Shown: positions 1 through 7,366, numbered from the stretch's first letter. The stretch is DNA of 39,262 nt from an uncultured Oscillibacter sp. (GCA_910579435.1 CAJTVF010000017.1:1-39262), one strand, 5' to 3'. Numbers and translations are program-made. The notes: generated by a model from the sequence alone, not told the origin.

Positions 1-50
1 GCGGAAAAAGATCCGCCGTTTTGGGCGTTTAGACTTTTTTCAAACAAGGC
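1..50. repeat. Family B inverted-repeat element, right end only
   Basis: The first 50 bases match the right-hand end of the elements at 3295-3617 and 5603-5762: a GCGGAAAAAGAT block followed by the terminal repeat TTTTTTCAAACAAGGC. The element stops at base 50 and is followed by CTAA, which fits the YTA(R) target seen at the other copies. The left part lies outside the window. No coding capacity is visible. Confidence 0.7.
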
Positions 51-64
51 CTAATGGCCCGCTG

Positions 65-313
65 GCGTGTGAAACACGCTTTGTTCTCTATGAAGTCCAA
101 ACCACGGCCGCAAACGCGGCCAGCTGCGGCGATTTTTTTGCCGCAGAGTTGAAAAGGAGTAAACCCTCCTTTTCAACCGGCGGACCTGCGGTCCGCCGAG
201 GCGCAAGGCGCCTATGCGTTTCCTATGAAGTTCACCGCAGAAAGCCGCATTCGCGGCCCACAGCGCGGTATACCCGCGCTGTGTTGAAAAGAATCCATTG
301 GATTCTTTTCAAC
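65..313. repeat. String of nine consecutive perfect hairpins
   Basis: Nine separate inverted repeats follow one another with short spacers. Their limits are 65-79, 106-121, 124-146, 148-177, 178-198, 199-213, 244-257, 259-283 and 283-313. Stems run from 5 to 15 bp with loops of 1 to 10 nt and have no mismatches. Hairpins 148-177 and 283-313 share the stem end GTTGAAAAG. The two longer spacers carry a related sequence, CTATGAAGTYCA, near 88-99 and 222-233. No coding sequence is convincing here. Function is unknown; a structured transcript, a protein-binding array or a debris trap are all possible. Confidence 0.75.
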
Positions 314-326
314 TGTGGTAACTATA

Positions 327-485
327 GGAAGCACTGATTTAATCCCCGCGCACATCTTTACGCCATAAATTTCCGCTGATCTGCGTCAGAAAATCTTGAA
401 ATCCGCCAGGATTCCTGCAATTTTCTTCCTTGCCAGCGAAAATTTCTGGCGCAAATCTGCACACGTTGATTAAATCAGCGCTTCC
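327..485 (+). mobile_element. Family A inverted-repeat (MITE-like) element, copy 1
   Basis: This is a 159-bp non-coding element bounded by GGAAGCACTGATTTAATC and GATTAAATCAGCGCTTCC. It is flanked by a 4-bp duplication, TATA (323-326 and 486-489). The same sequence recurs at 3360-3517, 11431-11589, 13371-13529 (inverted) and 16682-16840. Terminal inverted repeats, target duplication, fixed length and no gene fit a MITE. It lies directly upstream of the candidate structured RNA preceding hpf and may have split that RNA's promoter. Confidence 0.85.
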
Positions 486-487
486 TA

Positions 488-600
488 TAAAAAGGAGCCG
501 CACGGTCAAACGCCATGCGGCCCAAGCGGGTGGGATATTGGAAAGCTTCCTATATCAAAGTACCATGTTTTCCAGGTTTTGTAAATAGGAGGTTTTGCCG
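488..600 (+). ncRNA. Candidate structured RNA upstream of hpf (raiA-motif-like)
   Basis: The stretch between the family A element and the hpf promoter has no gene but strong local pairing. GCCGCA 497-502 pairs with TGCGGC 516-521. GATAT/GGAA at 534-543 pairs with TTCC/ATATC at 547-556. CCTAT near 549-553 could pair with ATAGG near 587-591 as a pseudoknot. In many Firmicutes a conserved raiA-motif RNA of about 200 nt precedes the hibernation-factor gene. The position and compact pairing fit that class, but I cannot check the consensus from memory. A plain untranslated leader is the alternative. Confidence 0.4.
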
Positions 601-693
601 TTTTCCGTCTTCTTTTGTCGAAAGTGGCCGGCGTGGGAGGACAGGGGAAAATATTTGTGAATCTTTTGAAAAAACGCCGGTTTCCTCTTCCCA

Positions 694-722
694 TTTCAAT
701 ACAAATATGTTATATTATACAA
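694..722 (+). promoter_or_regulatory. Probable hpf promoter
   Basis: An AT-rich stretch before hpf contains TTTCAA (694-699), a 17-nt spacer and TATACA (717-722). A second overlapping -10-like hexamer, TATTAT, lies at 713-718. It sits about 55-80 nt before the start codon. The exact hexamers are uncertain because several registers are possible. Confidence 0.4.
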
Positions 723-755
723 AAGGGCCTCCGCAAAGCCCCTATCGGCCCTTTT
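721..755 (+). promoter_or_regulatory. Leader hairpin in front of the hpf ribosome site
   Basis: AAAAGGGCC (721-729) pairs perfectly with GGCCCTTTT (747-755). The hairpin ends only a few bases before the AAAGGAG ribosome-binding site of hpf, so it could affect translation or transcript stability. The right arm ends in only four T, so it is a weak terminator at most. Confidence 0.5.
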
Positions 756-776
756 CACACGAAAGGAGCGATCTCG

Positions 777-1322
777 ATGAAGTACACCTACGCCTGCAAG
801 AAGGTCTCCCTCAATGATTCCATCAAGGCTTACACGGAAAAGAAAATTGCCAAGCTGGAAAAGTATTTCCGGGAGGATACCACCGCGTTTGTGACATTCT
901 CGGTGGAGAAGGACCACCGCTGCACGGTGGAGATCACCGTTCGGAGCGGCGGCGCTCTGCTCCGGGCCCAGACGGAGGCGCCGGACGGCGATATGCGCGG
1001 CGCTGTGGACGCCGCCGTGGGCTATATCGAGCGTCAGATTCTGAAGAATAAGACCCGGCTCTCCAAGCGCTTGCGGAGCGAGGGCTTCCCGCCTCCCGCC
1101 CCGGCCAGCGACTTCGAAGTGGCGGAGGAGAAGGAGTTCCCCGTGGTCCGCACCAAGCGCTTCGCCGTGAAGCCCATGAGCACGGAGGAGGCCATCCTGC
1201 AAATGAACCTGCTGGACCACAGCTTCTTCGTCTTCCGCAGCAGCGAGGACGACAGCCTGTGCATCGTCTACCGCCGGAAGAGCGGCGGCTACGGCCTCAT
1301 CGTCACCGACGAAGAGGAGTAA
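777..1322 (+). CDS. hpf: Long-form ribosome hibernation promoting factor
   Basis: This 181-aa protein binds the 30S subunit and, through its C-terminal domain, pairs ribosomes into inactive 100S dimers in stationary phase or stress. Residues 1-100 form the S30AE/RaiA domain (starting MKYTYACKKVSLNDSI, with AYTEKKIAKLEKYF and GYIERQILKNK). Residues about 125-178 match the dimerisation domain of the long form (PMSTEEAILQMNLLDHSFF, SGGYGLI). Length agrees with long HPF. The start at 777 is chosen because AAAGGAG precedes it and the family begins MKYT/MKIT. An upstream in-frame extension exists but runs through promoter and leader structure. A strong terminator follows. Confidence 0.93.
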   Translation: MKYTYACKKVSLNDSIKAYTEKKIAKLEKYFREDTTAFVTFSVEKDHRCTVEITVRSGGALLRAQTEAPDGDMRGAVDAAVGYIERQILKNKTRLSKRLRSEGFPPPAPASDFEVAEEKEFPVVRTKRFAVKPMSTEEAILQMNLLDHSFFVFRSSEDDSLCIVYRRKSGGYGLIVTDEEE

Positions 1323-1370
1323 CGGTGCGCCTGAGACCGTCCAGGCGGGTTGAGACCGGAACATAAAACA

Positions 1371-1402
1371 GCGCTCTTGCTTTTGCAAGAGCGCCGTTTT
1401 TA
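1371..1402 (+). terminator. Rho-independent terminator of hpf
   Basis: GCGCTCTTGC (1371-1380), loop TTTT, GCAAGAGCGC (1385-1394), then CGTTTTTAT. It is a perfect 10-bp stem with a T-run, placed about 50 bp after the hpf stop. Confidence 0.9.
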
Positions 1403-1431
1403 TGTTTGGTTTCCGGATTCCCAGGGTTTTC

Positions 1432-1704
1432 TTACGGGTTCTTCCACCGCTTCAAGGTGGGGAACCAGCTTCTCATCATGGCCTCCGCCTCTTTCTGAGG
1501 GCCAAAGGGATGGCCGTTCTCCTCATTGAATTTCAGGTTGAAGGCGATGATGTCGTCCATAGAGGCGCCGGGGGCGGTAAAGGCCCCGTTCTGGTAGCAG
1601 TAGTGGCAGTAGTCGCCGCTGCGGGCGCCGTCCGCCTCGGTGCCCGCGTCCTCGGGCTTGTCCAGGGGCATGCCGCAGCACTGGCAAAATTTCCGTTCTT
1701 CCAT
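1432..1704 (-). CDS. Small zinc-ribbon protein
   Basis: About 90 aa. The N-terminus reads MEERKFCQCCGMPLDKPEDAG and is followed by SGDYCHYCYQNGAFT. The CxxC pairs at the two ends form a zinc ribbon of the short 'putative zinc ribbon' family common in Firmicutes. The C-terminal part holds the conserved stretches FNLKFNEENGHPFG and EAEAMMRSWFPTLKRWK. The start is set at 1704 because GGAGG lies just upstream in the gene's own sense; a longer reading frame to 1767 lacks one. It follows the WYL regulator on the same strand about 80 bp downstream, so the two may be co-transcribed. Molecular role is not known; a metal-binding regulatory or repair function is only a guess. Confidence 0.75.
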   Translation of the reverse strand: MEERKFCQCCGMPLDKPEDAGTEADGARSGDYCHYCYQNGAFTAPGASMDDIIAFNLKFNEENGHPFGPQKEAEAMMRSWFPTLKRWKNP

Positions 1705-1782
1705 TGGGTTGACCTCCTTATCTTGGGCGGGTTTTCCCCCGCTTCTGATAACAGGATACACCTCCAAACCGGACAGGGTTTG

Positions 1783-2688
1783 TCAGGTTTCATAAAGGTC
1801 TGAAATTTTTTTGCTTTCCTGGACGAGAACGTCCCGCCAATAGGCCGGGGACAGCACCTCCAGCTGACTGCCGAAGGACAGGAGGAAGGACAGCAGCCAC
1901 TGGTCCTCCGGAAAATTGCAGCATACCAGCAGATGGCCGTCCGGCTCCCGGGTGATCTGCCTGGGGTGAAAATAGTCCCGCACCCGCCAGGCGGCGGAGG
2001 GCGCGAACCGCAGCCGGAGTTCCACGTCCCGGTATCCGGCGGGCGGGGGAGGTTCCAGCCGCTCCGGAGGACGGCGGGGCGGGCAGGTCCCCTCCGCCAG
2101 GGCCGGATTCTCCATCCGTACTAGGCGGAAGACCCGCCAGTCCTGCCGCTTTTGGCAGAAGGCCGACAGATACCAGCACCCGCCCTTGAAGACCAGCCGG
2201 GCGGGCTCCACGGTCCGGCGGCTCGTCTCCCCGGCGGAGCTGTAGTAAGTGAAAGTCAAAGGGCGGCGCGCCAGAATGGCCCCCTTCACCAGGGCAAACG
2301 TCTCCCGTTCCGCCGCCCCGCTGCCCCAGTCGGTGAAGTCCACCTCCAGCCAGTCGCCGCCTTCCCGGCGGAACAGGGCGGTCAGCCGGGACAGGGTGCC
2401 GTCCTCCGGCCGGCCCCCGGTAGCCAGAGTGGCCTGGAGGGCGAACAGGATTTCATCCTGCTGCTCTTGGGAAAGGAGGGCCTTGTCCAGGACAAACTGG
2501 TCCATCAGCCGGATGCCGCCTCCCTGGCCCTTCTGGGTGAACACCGGGATGCCGGCGGCGGACAGGGCGTCGACGTCCCGGTAGATGGTCCGCTCCGATA
2601 CCTCCAGCCGCCGGGCCAGCTCCCCGGCGGTGACGGCTCTCTTTTCCACCAGGAGGTATAAAATTTCAAACAGGCGGCTGTTCTTCAT
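1783..2688 (-). CDS. HTH/WYL-domain transcriptional regulator (YafY type)
   Basis: This 301-aa DNA-binding regulator has a DeoR-like winged helix-turn-helix at residues 1-60 (FEILYLLVEKRAVTAGELA, RLEVSERTIYRDVDALS). A WYL domain spans about 140-210, with the signature GGCWYLSAFCQ followed by RVFRLVRM. A WCX-type C-terminal extension follows. WYL proteins sense ligands such as nucleic-acid fragments or second messengers and repress or activate neighbours. Length is normal. It lies upstream of the zinc-ribbon gene and starts next to the gltB/gltD remnant, whose reading frame runs into its first codons. Target genes cannot be told from the sequence. Confidence 0.88.
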   Translation of the reverse strand: MKNSRLFEILYLLVEKRAVTAGELARRLEVSERTIYRDVDALSAAGIPVFTQKGQGGGIRLMDQFVLDKALLSQEQQDEILFALQATLATGGRPEDGTLSRLTALFRREGGDWLEVDFTDWGSGAAERETFALVKGAILARRPLTFTYYSSAGETSRRTVEPARLVFKGGCWYLSAFCQKRQDWRVFRLVRMENPALAEGTCPPRRPPERLEPPPPAGYRDVELRLRFAPSAAWRVRDYFHPRQITREPDGHLLVCCNFPEDQWLLSFLLSFGSQLEVLSPAYWRDVLVQESKKISDLYET

Positions 2689-2699
2689 GGGGCCTCCTC

Positions 2700-3294
2700 T
2701 TCTTTATGGCTCGGCCGGGGCGGCTTGCCGCCGCCTGGCAAACGGATGGTTCTCCTTGGAAAAGGGGGAGGGGATTTGGGCGCTGCATGCTCTGGACAAG
2801 ATTGGTGCAGCCGTTGAGGTACGCGTCCACCTCTGCCGCTGCGGTCCGTCCTTCGGCGATGGCCCACACCACCAGGGACTGCCCCCGGCGCATGTCTCCC
2901 GCCGCGAAAACCTTTTCCACATTGGTGGCGAAGCTCCCCTCGGAGGACTGTACCTGCTCCTTGTTCAGCCGCAGGTGCAGGTCGTGCCCCTCGTCCAGCA
3001 CGTAGGCCACGCCGCCGCTCATGCCGGCGGCGAAGTTCTTCCCCGCGGGCCCCAGGATGACCACCTGGCCCCCGGTCATGTATTCACAGCCGTGGCCGCC
3101 CACGCCCTCCACCACGGCGGAGGCGCCGGAGTTACGGACGCAGAAGCGCTCTCCCGCCATACCGTTGATAAACGCCTGGCCGCTGGCGGCGCCATAGAGG
3201 TCCGCGTTGCCCGCGATGATATGCTCCCCGGGCTGGAAGGCGCTGTTCCTCGGCGGATAGAGAATCAGCTTCCCGCCGGAGAGGCCCTTGCCTA
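2700..3294 (-). pseudogene. Glutamate synthase remnant: GltB C-terminus fused to GltD C-terminus
   Basis: Read on the minus strand, 3294 to about 2990 encodes the GXGXG beta-helix domain of GltB (GKGLSGGKLILYPP, HIIAGNADLYGAASGQAF, GVGGHGCEYMTGGQVVILG, AGMSGGVAYVLDEG). Without a stop it passes into the end of the small subunit GltD (SFATNVEKVFAAGDMRRGQ, SLVVWAIAEGRTAAAEVDAY). The tail of GltB and nearly all of GltD have been removed by deletion between them. The natural stop of GltD is also lost and the frame drifts into the WYL gene start. It cannot make a working GOGAT subunit. Confidence 0.88.
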
Positions 3295-3617
3295 GGCCTT
3301 GTTTGAAAAATGGCAAAACGCCGTCTTTGGGCATCTTTCTCCGCCAGGACTGCGTTAAGGAAGCACTGATTTAATCCCCGCACACATCTTTACGCCATAA
3401 ATTTCCGCTGATCTGCGTCAGAAAATCTTGAAATCCGCCAGGATTTCTGCGATTTTCTTCCTTGCCAGCGAAAATTTCTGGCGCAAATCTGCACACGTTG
3501 ATTAAATCAGTGCTTCCTTAATTTGACTTGAAATCCGTCAGGATTCCCGCGTCAAATCGCCTTGCCTGGCAAAAAAATCTGCCCAAATCCGGCATTCCGC
3601 CAATTTTCAAACAAGGC
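3295..3617. mobile_element. Family B inverted-repeat element, copy 2, interrupted by family A
   Basis: The ends GGCCTTGTTTGAAAAATGGC and its partner ATTTTCAAACAAGGC bound a non-coding element. It would be about 161 bp without its own insertion at 3360-3517. The target is duplicated as CTA(G) (3292-3295 and 3618-3621). Removing it rejoins GltB codons for DG-LG-KGLSGG in frame, so the insertion was precise. The ends resemble those of the IS5-type fragment near 33343-33361. Confidence 0.88.
3360..3517 (+). mobile_element. Family A element, copy 2, nested inside family B
   Basis: A 158-bp copy of the family A element flanked by TTAA on both sides (3356-3359 and 3518-3521). The uninterrupted family B copy at 5603-5762 reads through the matching site, so this is a true nested insertion. 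Family A was therefore active after family B had inserted here. Confidence 0.9.
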
Positions 3618-3620
3618 CTA

Positions 3621-4790
3621 GCCCATCGTTGCTGTCGCCCTCCAGAATCAGCGTCAGGCCGCTGGGGATGAAGGCCCCGAAGGACTGCCCGCCTCCGCCC
3701 CGGCAGGAGACGACATAGCTGTCCTCTGGCAGGTCGTTTCCGCAGACCCGGGTAATCTCGGAGCCGAAGAGTGTTCCAAAGGCCCGGTCCGTAGAGGAGA
3801 CCCGGACGTCCAGCCGCCCGGTTTTTTCGTTTTGAGGGTTTTTCCCGGCTTCTCCAGGAGGACGCTCACGTCCGCCGTTCGCTCCAGGTGGAAGCCGTAA
3901 GCGGCGGCAGGGTCGAAGTGGGGCACCTGGTCTCCCCAGGGGTTTTGCAGCAGGGCGCTGAGGTCCAGGGTCTCCGCCCGGCGGGTCACCCGCTTTTCCA
4001 GGACCCGGAGCAGGTCGCAGCGGCCCACCAGCTCGTCCACCGTGCGGACGCCCAGGCGCACTATGTACTCCCGCAGCTCCTGGGCCACGAAATACATGAA
4101 GTTGACCACGTATTCCGGCTTCCCGGAGAACCGCTTCCGGGGCTCCGGGTCCTGGGTGGCGATGCCCGCCGGGCAGGTGTCCAGGTTGCATACCCGCATC
4201 ATGCAGTAGCCCAGGGCCACCAGGGGCGCAGTGGCGAAACCGAACTCCTCCGCCCCCAGCATGCAGGCGATGGCCACGTCCCGGCCCGTCATCAGCTTGC
4301 CGTCAGCCTCAATGGCTGCCTGATTCCGCAGGCCGTTTTGGATCAGGGTCTGATGGGTCTCCGCCACGCCCAGCTCCCAGGGCAGTCCCGCCCCGTGGAT
4401 GGAGCTCCGGGGCGCCGCTCCGGTGCCGCCGTCGTGGCCGGAGATGAGGACCGCCTGGGCCCCGGCCTTGGCCACGCCCGCCGCGATGGCGCCCCCCCGC
4501 CTCGCTGACCAGCTTCACGCTGACGCGGGCCCGTCGGTTGGCGTTTTTCAGGTCGTAGATCAGCTGGGCCAGGTCCTCGATGGAGCAGATGTCGTGATGG
4601 GGCGGCGGGGAGATGAGGGTCACGCCGGGGGTGGAGCAGCGGGTCTTGGCGATCCAGGGGTAGACCTTTTTCCCCGGCAGGTGCCCGCCCCCGCCGGGCT
4701 TGGCCCCCTAGGCCATTTTGATCTGGATCTCGTCGGCGCTGACCAGGTACTCGCTGGTGACACCGAAGCGCCCGGAGGCCACCTGCGTGT
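3621..4790 (-). pseudogene. Glutamate synthase large subunit remnant, FMN/Fe-S and central part
   Basis: The minus strand encodes the FMN-binding and cluster region of GltB. It runs from ASGRFGVTSEYLVSADEIQI, through PPPHHDICSIEDLAQLIYDL, AGAQAVLISGHDGGTGAAP, GYCMMRVCNLDTCPAGIATQ and FEATURE-like linker text, to CGNDLPEDSYVVSCRGGGGQ and SGLTLILEGDSNDG. The disruptions are clear. There is an in-frame TAG at 4708-4710 where the family has KMAQGAKPG. A frameshift falls in the C-run 4492-4498 after VSEAG, and another lies near 3820-3840. The family B element ends the fragment at 3621. The sequence on either side still aligns well, so decay is fairly recent. Confidence 0.9.
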
Positions 4791-5077
4791 TCGTAGGCCG
4801 GGACGGCAGCGGCAAGCCGGTGTTCGCCAGAAAGCGCGGCATCTATGACCTGGGCGGCTCCAGTTTTAAGCGGGACGCCCTGGGCAGCGATAAGAGCGTG
4901 GCTTTCCGGCTCCCTTGCGCCCCTGCCCTGGATTGGGTGGCGGTGTTCGAGGCCCCCATCGACCTGATGAGCTTCTGCACCCTGCGCCGGGCGGTCACCA
5001 GCAACGCCGTGGCTCTGTGTGGTCTGTACCAAGGGCCGCTGGACACCTACCTGCGGGAGAATCCGCATCGCCGGTGA
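4791..5077 (+). pseudogene. DUF3991/Toprim fragment of a conjugative element
   Basis: On the plus strand, opposite to gltB, about 93 codons read VFVGRDGSGKPVFARKRGIY, SFKRDALGSDKSVAFRLP, VAVFEAPIDLMSFCTL and GPLDTYLRENPH before a stop at 5075-5077. This matches the DUF3991 plus Toprim-like protein found in Firmicutes ICEs, where FEAPIDLMS belongs to the Toprim core. Both ends are cut: no start and no continuation after ENPH. It replaces several hundred codons of gltB, so it arrived by recombination or end-joining rather than as a whole element. Confidence 0.75.
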
Positions 5078-5523
5078 GATACCACCGGCAGGGCCGGAGT
5101 CCGTTCCGGTCCAGCACCGCGCCCACCGTGTCCCTGTCGGAGAAGACGATGGCGGCGGGGCCGTCCCAGGGCTCCATCATGGTGGCGTAGTAATGGTAGA
5201 AATCGGTCTATCCGGCGGTCCCGGGCCCAGGGCTCCGGGATGCAGAGCATGACGGCCTGGGGCAGCTCCATGCCGTTCATCATCAGGAATTCCAGGGAGT
5301 TGTCCAGCATGGAGGAGCCGAAGCCGCCCTGGTCCACCACGGGCAGGATTTTGTCCATGTCCCCGTCCATGACGGGGGAGGCGATAGTTTCCTCCCGGGC
5401 CAGCATCCGGTCCGCGTTGCCCCGGATGGTGTTGATCTCCCCGTTGTGGGGGATCTGGAGGAGCAGGCCCACGCCGTCGCCGGTCTCACCGGAGGCGTCC
5501 TTCCCCGCCCGTTGCTCTCTCAT
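5078..5523 (-). pseudogene. Glutamate synthase large subunit remnant, glutaminase domain
   Basis: This is the 5' end of the gltB locus. It reads GETGDGVGLLLQIPH joined directly to NGEINTIRGNADRMLARE, so the stretch between those two family motifs is deleted. The N-terminal catalytic cysteine region is also missing. After MNGMELPQAVMLCIPEPWA a frameshift between about 5200 and 5225 moves the family sequence DFYHYYATMMEPWDGPAAI and GAVLDRNGLRPCRWYLT into another frame. The remnant stops at the DUF3991 scrap. A consensus promoter still faces it. Confidence 0.88.
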
Positions 5524-5530
5524 GGCTCTT

Positions 5531-5560
5531 ATTATACGAGCGAAAATTCGCGTTTGTCAA
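5531..5560 (-). promoter_or_regulatory. Consensus sigma-A promoter facing the gltB remnant, with palindrome
   Basis: On the minus strand TTGACA (5555-5560) and TATAAT (5531-5536) are separated by 18 bp, a textbook promoter. The spacer contains the palindrome GCGAAAATTCGC (5540-5551), a possible operator. The first ATG (5521-5523) lies only 7 nt after the -10, so any transcript would be leaderless. That suggests the original gene start was deleted. Confidence 0.75.
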
Positions 5561-5602
5561 CTGTTTTACGGGAAAAGACCGCCTATTCATTCGATTTTAT
5601 TA

Positions 5603-5762
5603 GACCTTGTTTGAAAATTGGCGGAATGCCGGATTTGGGCAGATTTTTTTGCCAGGCAAGGCGATTTGACGCGGGAATCCTGACGGATTTCAAGTCAAAT
5701 CAACGCAGTCCTGGCGGAAAAAGATGCCCAAAGACGGCGTTTTGCCATTTTTCAAACAAGGC
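5603..5762. mobile_element. Family B inverted-repeat element, copy 3 (intact)
   Basis: A 160-bp non-coding element starting GACCTTGTTTGAAAATTGGC and ending TTTTTCAAACAAGGC, flanked by TTA (5600-5602 and 5763-5765). Its inner part is nearly identical to copy 2 in the opposite orientation. The left end matches the IS5-type end GAGCCTGTTTAAAAT at 9 of its first 12 bases. Confidence 0.85.
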
Positions 5763-5934
5763 TTAACTGCACCAAAGGCTGCTTTTTGCGGAAGTCCTCT
5801 TTGTGAATTTCACTGAGGAGGACAAATGTATTTTGTATGTGCATACCCCCGGCGGGCGGAGAGCGCCGGCCAAGCATGTCCGCCAGCTGCGAACGACGGG
5901 GAAGGGGACCGTCTGCCAAGCCGGAGGCGGAGAA

Positions 5935-5984
5935 TGTAAACCGTCAAAATGACGGTTTACACCCTCTGTTTTTGGGACTATAAT
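5935..5984 (+). promoter_or_regulatory. Promoter and operator-like palindrome of the MATE gene
   Basis: TTTACA (5956-5961), 17-bp spacer, TATAAT (5979-5984). A perfect palindrome TGTAAACCGTCA-aaa-TGACGGTTTACA (5935-5961) covers the -35 box. A repressor bound here would block polymerase, as TetR- or MarR-type repressors do at exporter promoters. No regulator gene is adjacent. The same hairpin could act as a terminator for transcription coming from the left, since T-rich sequence follows. Confidence 0.7.
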
Positions 5985-6022
5985 CAAAAGCCGCTGAGAA
6001 ATTGGAAAGTGTGGTGATTCCC

Positions 6023-7366
6023 ATGAACCGAGACCTGACCGTGGGGAGGCCGGAGACCGTCCTTTGGCGGTTCTGCCTCCCTCTGTTTGGCAGCATTCTC
6101 TTCCAGCAGCTCTACAACATCGCCGACAGCCTGGTGGCTGGAAAATTCATCGGCGAGGAGGCCCTGGCCGCCGTGGGCAACAGCTATGAGGTGACGCTGA
6201 TCTTCCTGGCTTTCGCCTTCGGCTGCAACATGGGCTGCTCCGTGGTGGTCTCCCAGCTCTTCGGGGCCAGGGAGTACGGGAAGATGAAAACGGCGGTATC
6301 CACCGCCTGCATTGCCAGCGCCCTCCTCTGCGCCGCGCTGATGCTGGCCGGAATGCTGGGCTGCGGCGGGCTGCTGCGCCTCATCCGCACGCCGGAGGCG
6401 GCCTTTGCCGGGTCCAAGCTCTATCTGGATATCTATGTCTGGGGCCTGCCCTTTGTCTTTTTCTACAACATCGCCACCGGCATTTTCTCCGCCCTGGGGG
6501 ACTCCCGGACGCCCTTTCTCTTCCTGGCGGTTTCCTCCACCGCCAACATCGCCGTGGACGTCCTGTTCGTCACCGCCTTTGACATGGGCATCGCCGGAGT
6601 GGCCTGGGCGACCTTCCTCTGCCAGGGGGTCAGCTGCGTCCTGGCCGTCGGGGCGGTGTGCGCCCGCCTGCGGAAGGTGGAGGCTCCGGAGCCCGCGCCG
6701 CTGTTCTCCGCCCTGCTGCTGAAAAAGATCGCCGTCATCGCCGTGCCCAGCATTCTTCAGCAAAGCTTTATCTCCGTGGGCAACATCATCCTCCAGGGGG
6801 TCATCAACGGCTTCGGCACCGGCGTCATGGCGGGCTACTCCGCCGGGGTGAAGCTGAACAACCTGGTCGTCACCTCCTTTACCACTCTGGCCAACGGGGT
6901 ATCCAACTACACGGCCCAGAACATGGGCGCGCGGAAGCTCTCCCGGGTGAGGGCCGGATTCCGGGCGGGAGTGAAGCTGGTGTGGCTGCTGAGCCTGCCG
7001 CTGGTTCTGCTGTACGTCTTCGCCGGGCGCTGGGCGCTGTCTTTGTTTCTGGACAGCCCCACGGAGGCCGCCCTGCGGACCGGCGTGGACTACCTCCGCA
7101 TTCTCTCACCCTTCTACTTCGTCATTTCCGCCAAGCTGGTGGCCGACGGCGTTCTCCGGGGCTCGGGGCGGATGCTCCATTTTATGGCTTCCACCTTTAC
7201 GGACCTGATCCTGCGGGTGGTTCTGGCGGTGCTGCTGTCCCGGACGGCCCTGGGGCCGCTGGGCATCTGGTGCGCCTGGCCCATCGGCTGGACCATCGCC
7301 TCCGCCATGTCCATCCTCTTCTACCGGAGCGGACCTTGGCGAAACGCCGTGGACGCGGCGGAATAA
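6023..7366 (+). CDS. MATE family multidrug/Na+ antiporter
   Basis: A 447-aa integral membrane exporter of the multidrug and toxic compound extrusion family, using an ion gradient to expel cationic drugs or other compounds. It has about twelve hydrophobic segments in two similar halves. Family marks are FGSILFQQLYNIADSLVAGK near residues 22-41, ALAAVGNSYEVTLIFLAF, MGCSVVVSQLFGAREYGKM, GIFSALGDSRTPFLFL and LANGVSNYTAQNMGA. The ATG at 6023 (MNRDLTVGRP) is chosen because the family starts this way; a TTG at 6002 is the upstream alternative. The palindromic promoter just upstream implies ligand-controlled expression. Substrate unknown. Confidence 0.9.
   Translation: MNRDLTVGRPETVLWRFCLPLFGSILFQQLYNIADSLVAGKFIGEEALAAVGNSYEVTLIFLAFAFGCNMGCSVVVSQLFGAREYGKMKTAVSTACIASALLCAALMLAGMLGCGGLLRLIRTPEAAFAGSKLYLDIYVWGLPFVFFYNIATGIFSALGDSRTPFLFLAVSSTANIAVDVLFVTAFDMGIAGVAWATFLCQGVSCVLAVGAVCARLRKVEAPEPAPLFSALLLKKIAVIAVPSILQQSFISVGNIILQGVINGFGTGVMAGYSAGVKLNNLVVTSFTTLANGVSNYTAQNMGARKLSRVRAGFRAGVKLVWLLSLPLVLLYVFAGRWALSLFLDSPTEAALRTGVDYLRILSPFYFVISAKLVADGVLRGSGRMLHFMASTFTDLILRVVLAVLLSRTALGPLGIWCAWPIGWTIASAMSILFYRSGPWRNAVDAAE

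Noticed and set aside
65..313. CRISPR array
   Set aside because: The units are different palindromes with irregular spacing, not identical direct repeats with unique spacers, and no cas genes are near.
5763..5934. Partial plus-strand frame containing FTEEDKCILYVHTPGGR, possibly a gene tail
   Set aside because: It has no start codon and no family I can name, and it ends in the MATE operator; at most a remnant.
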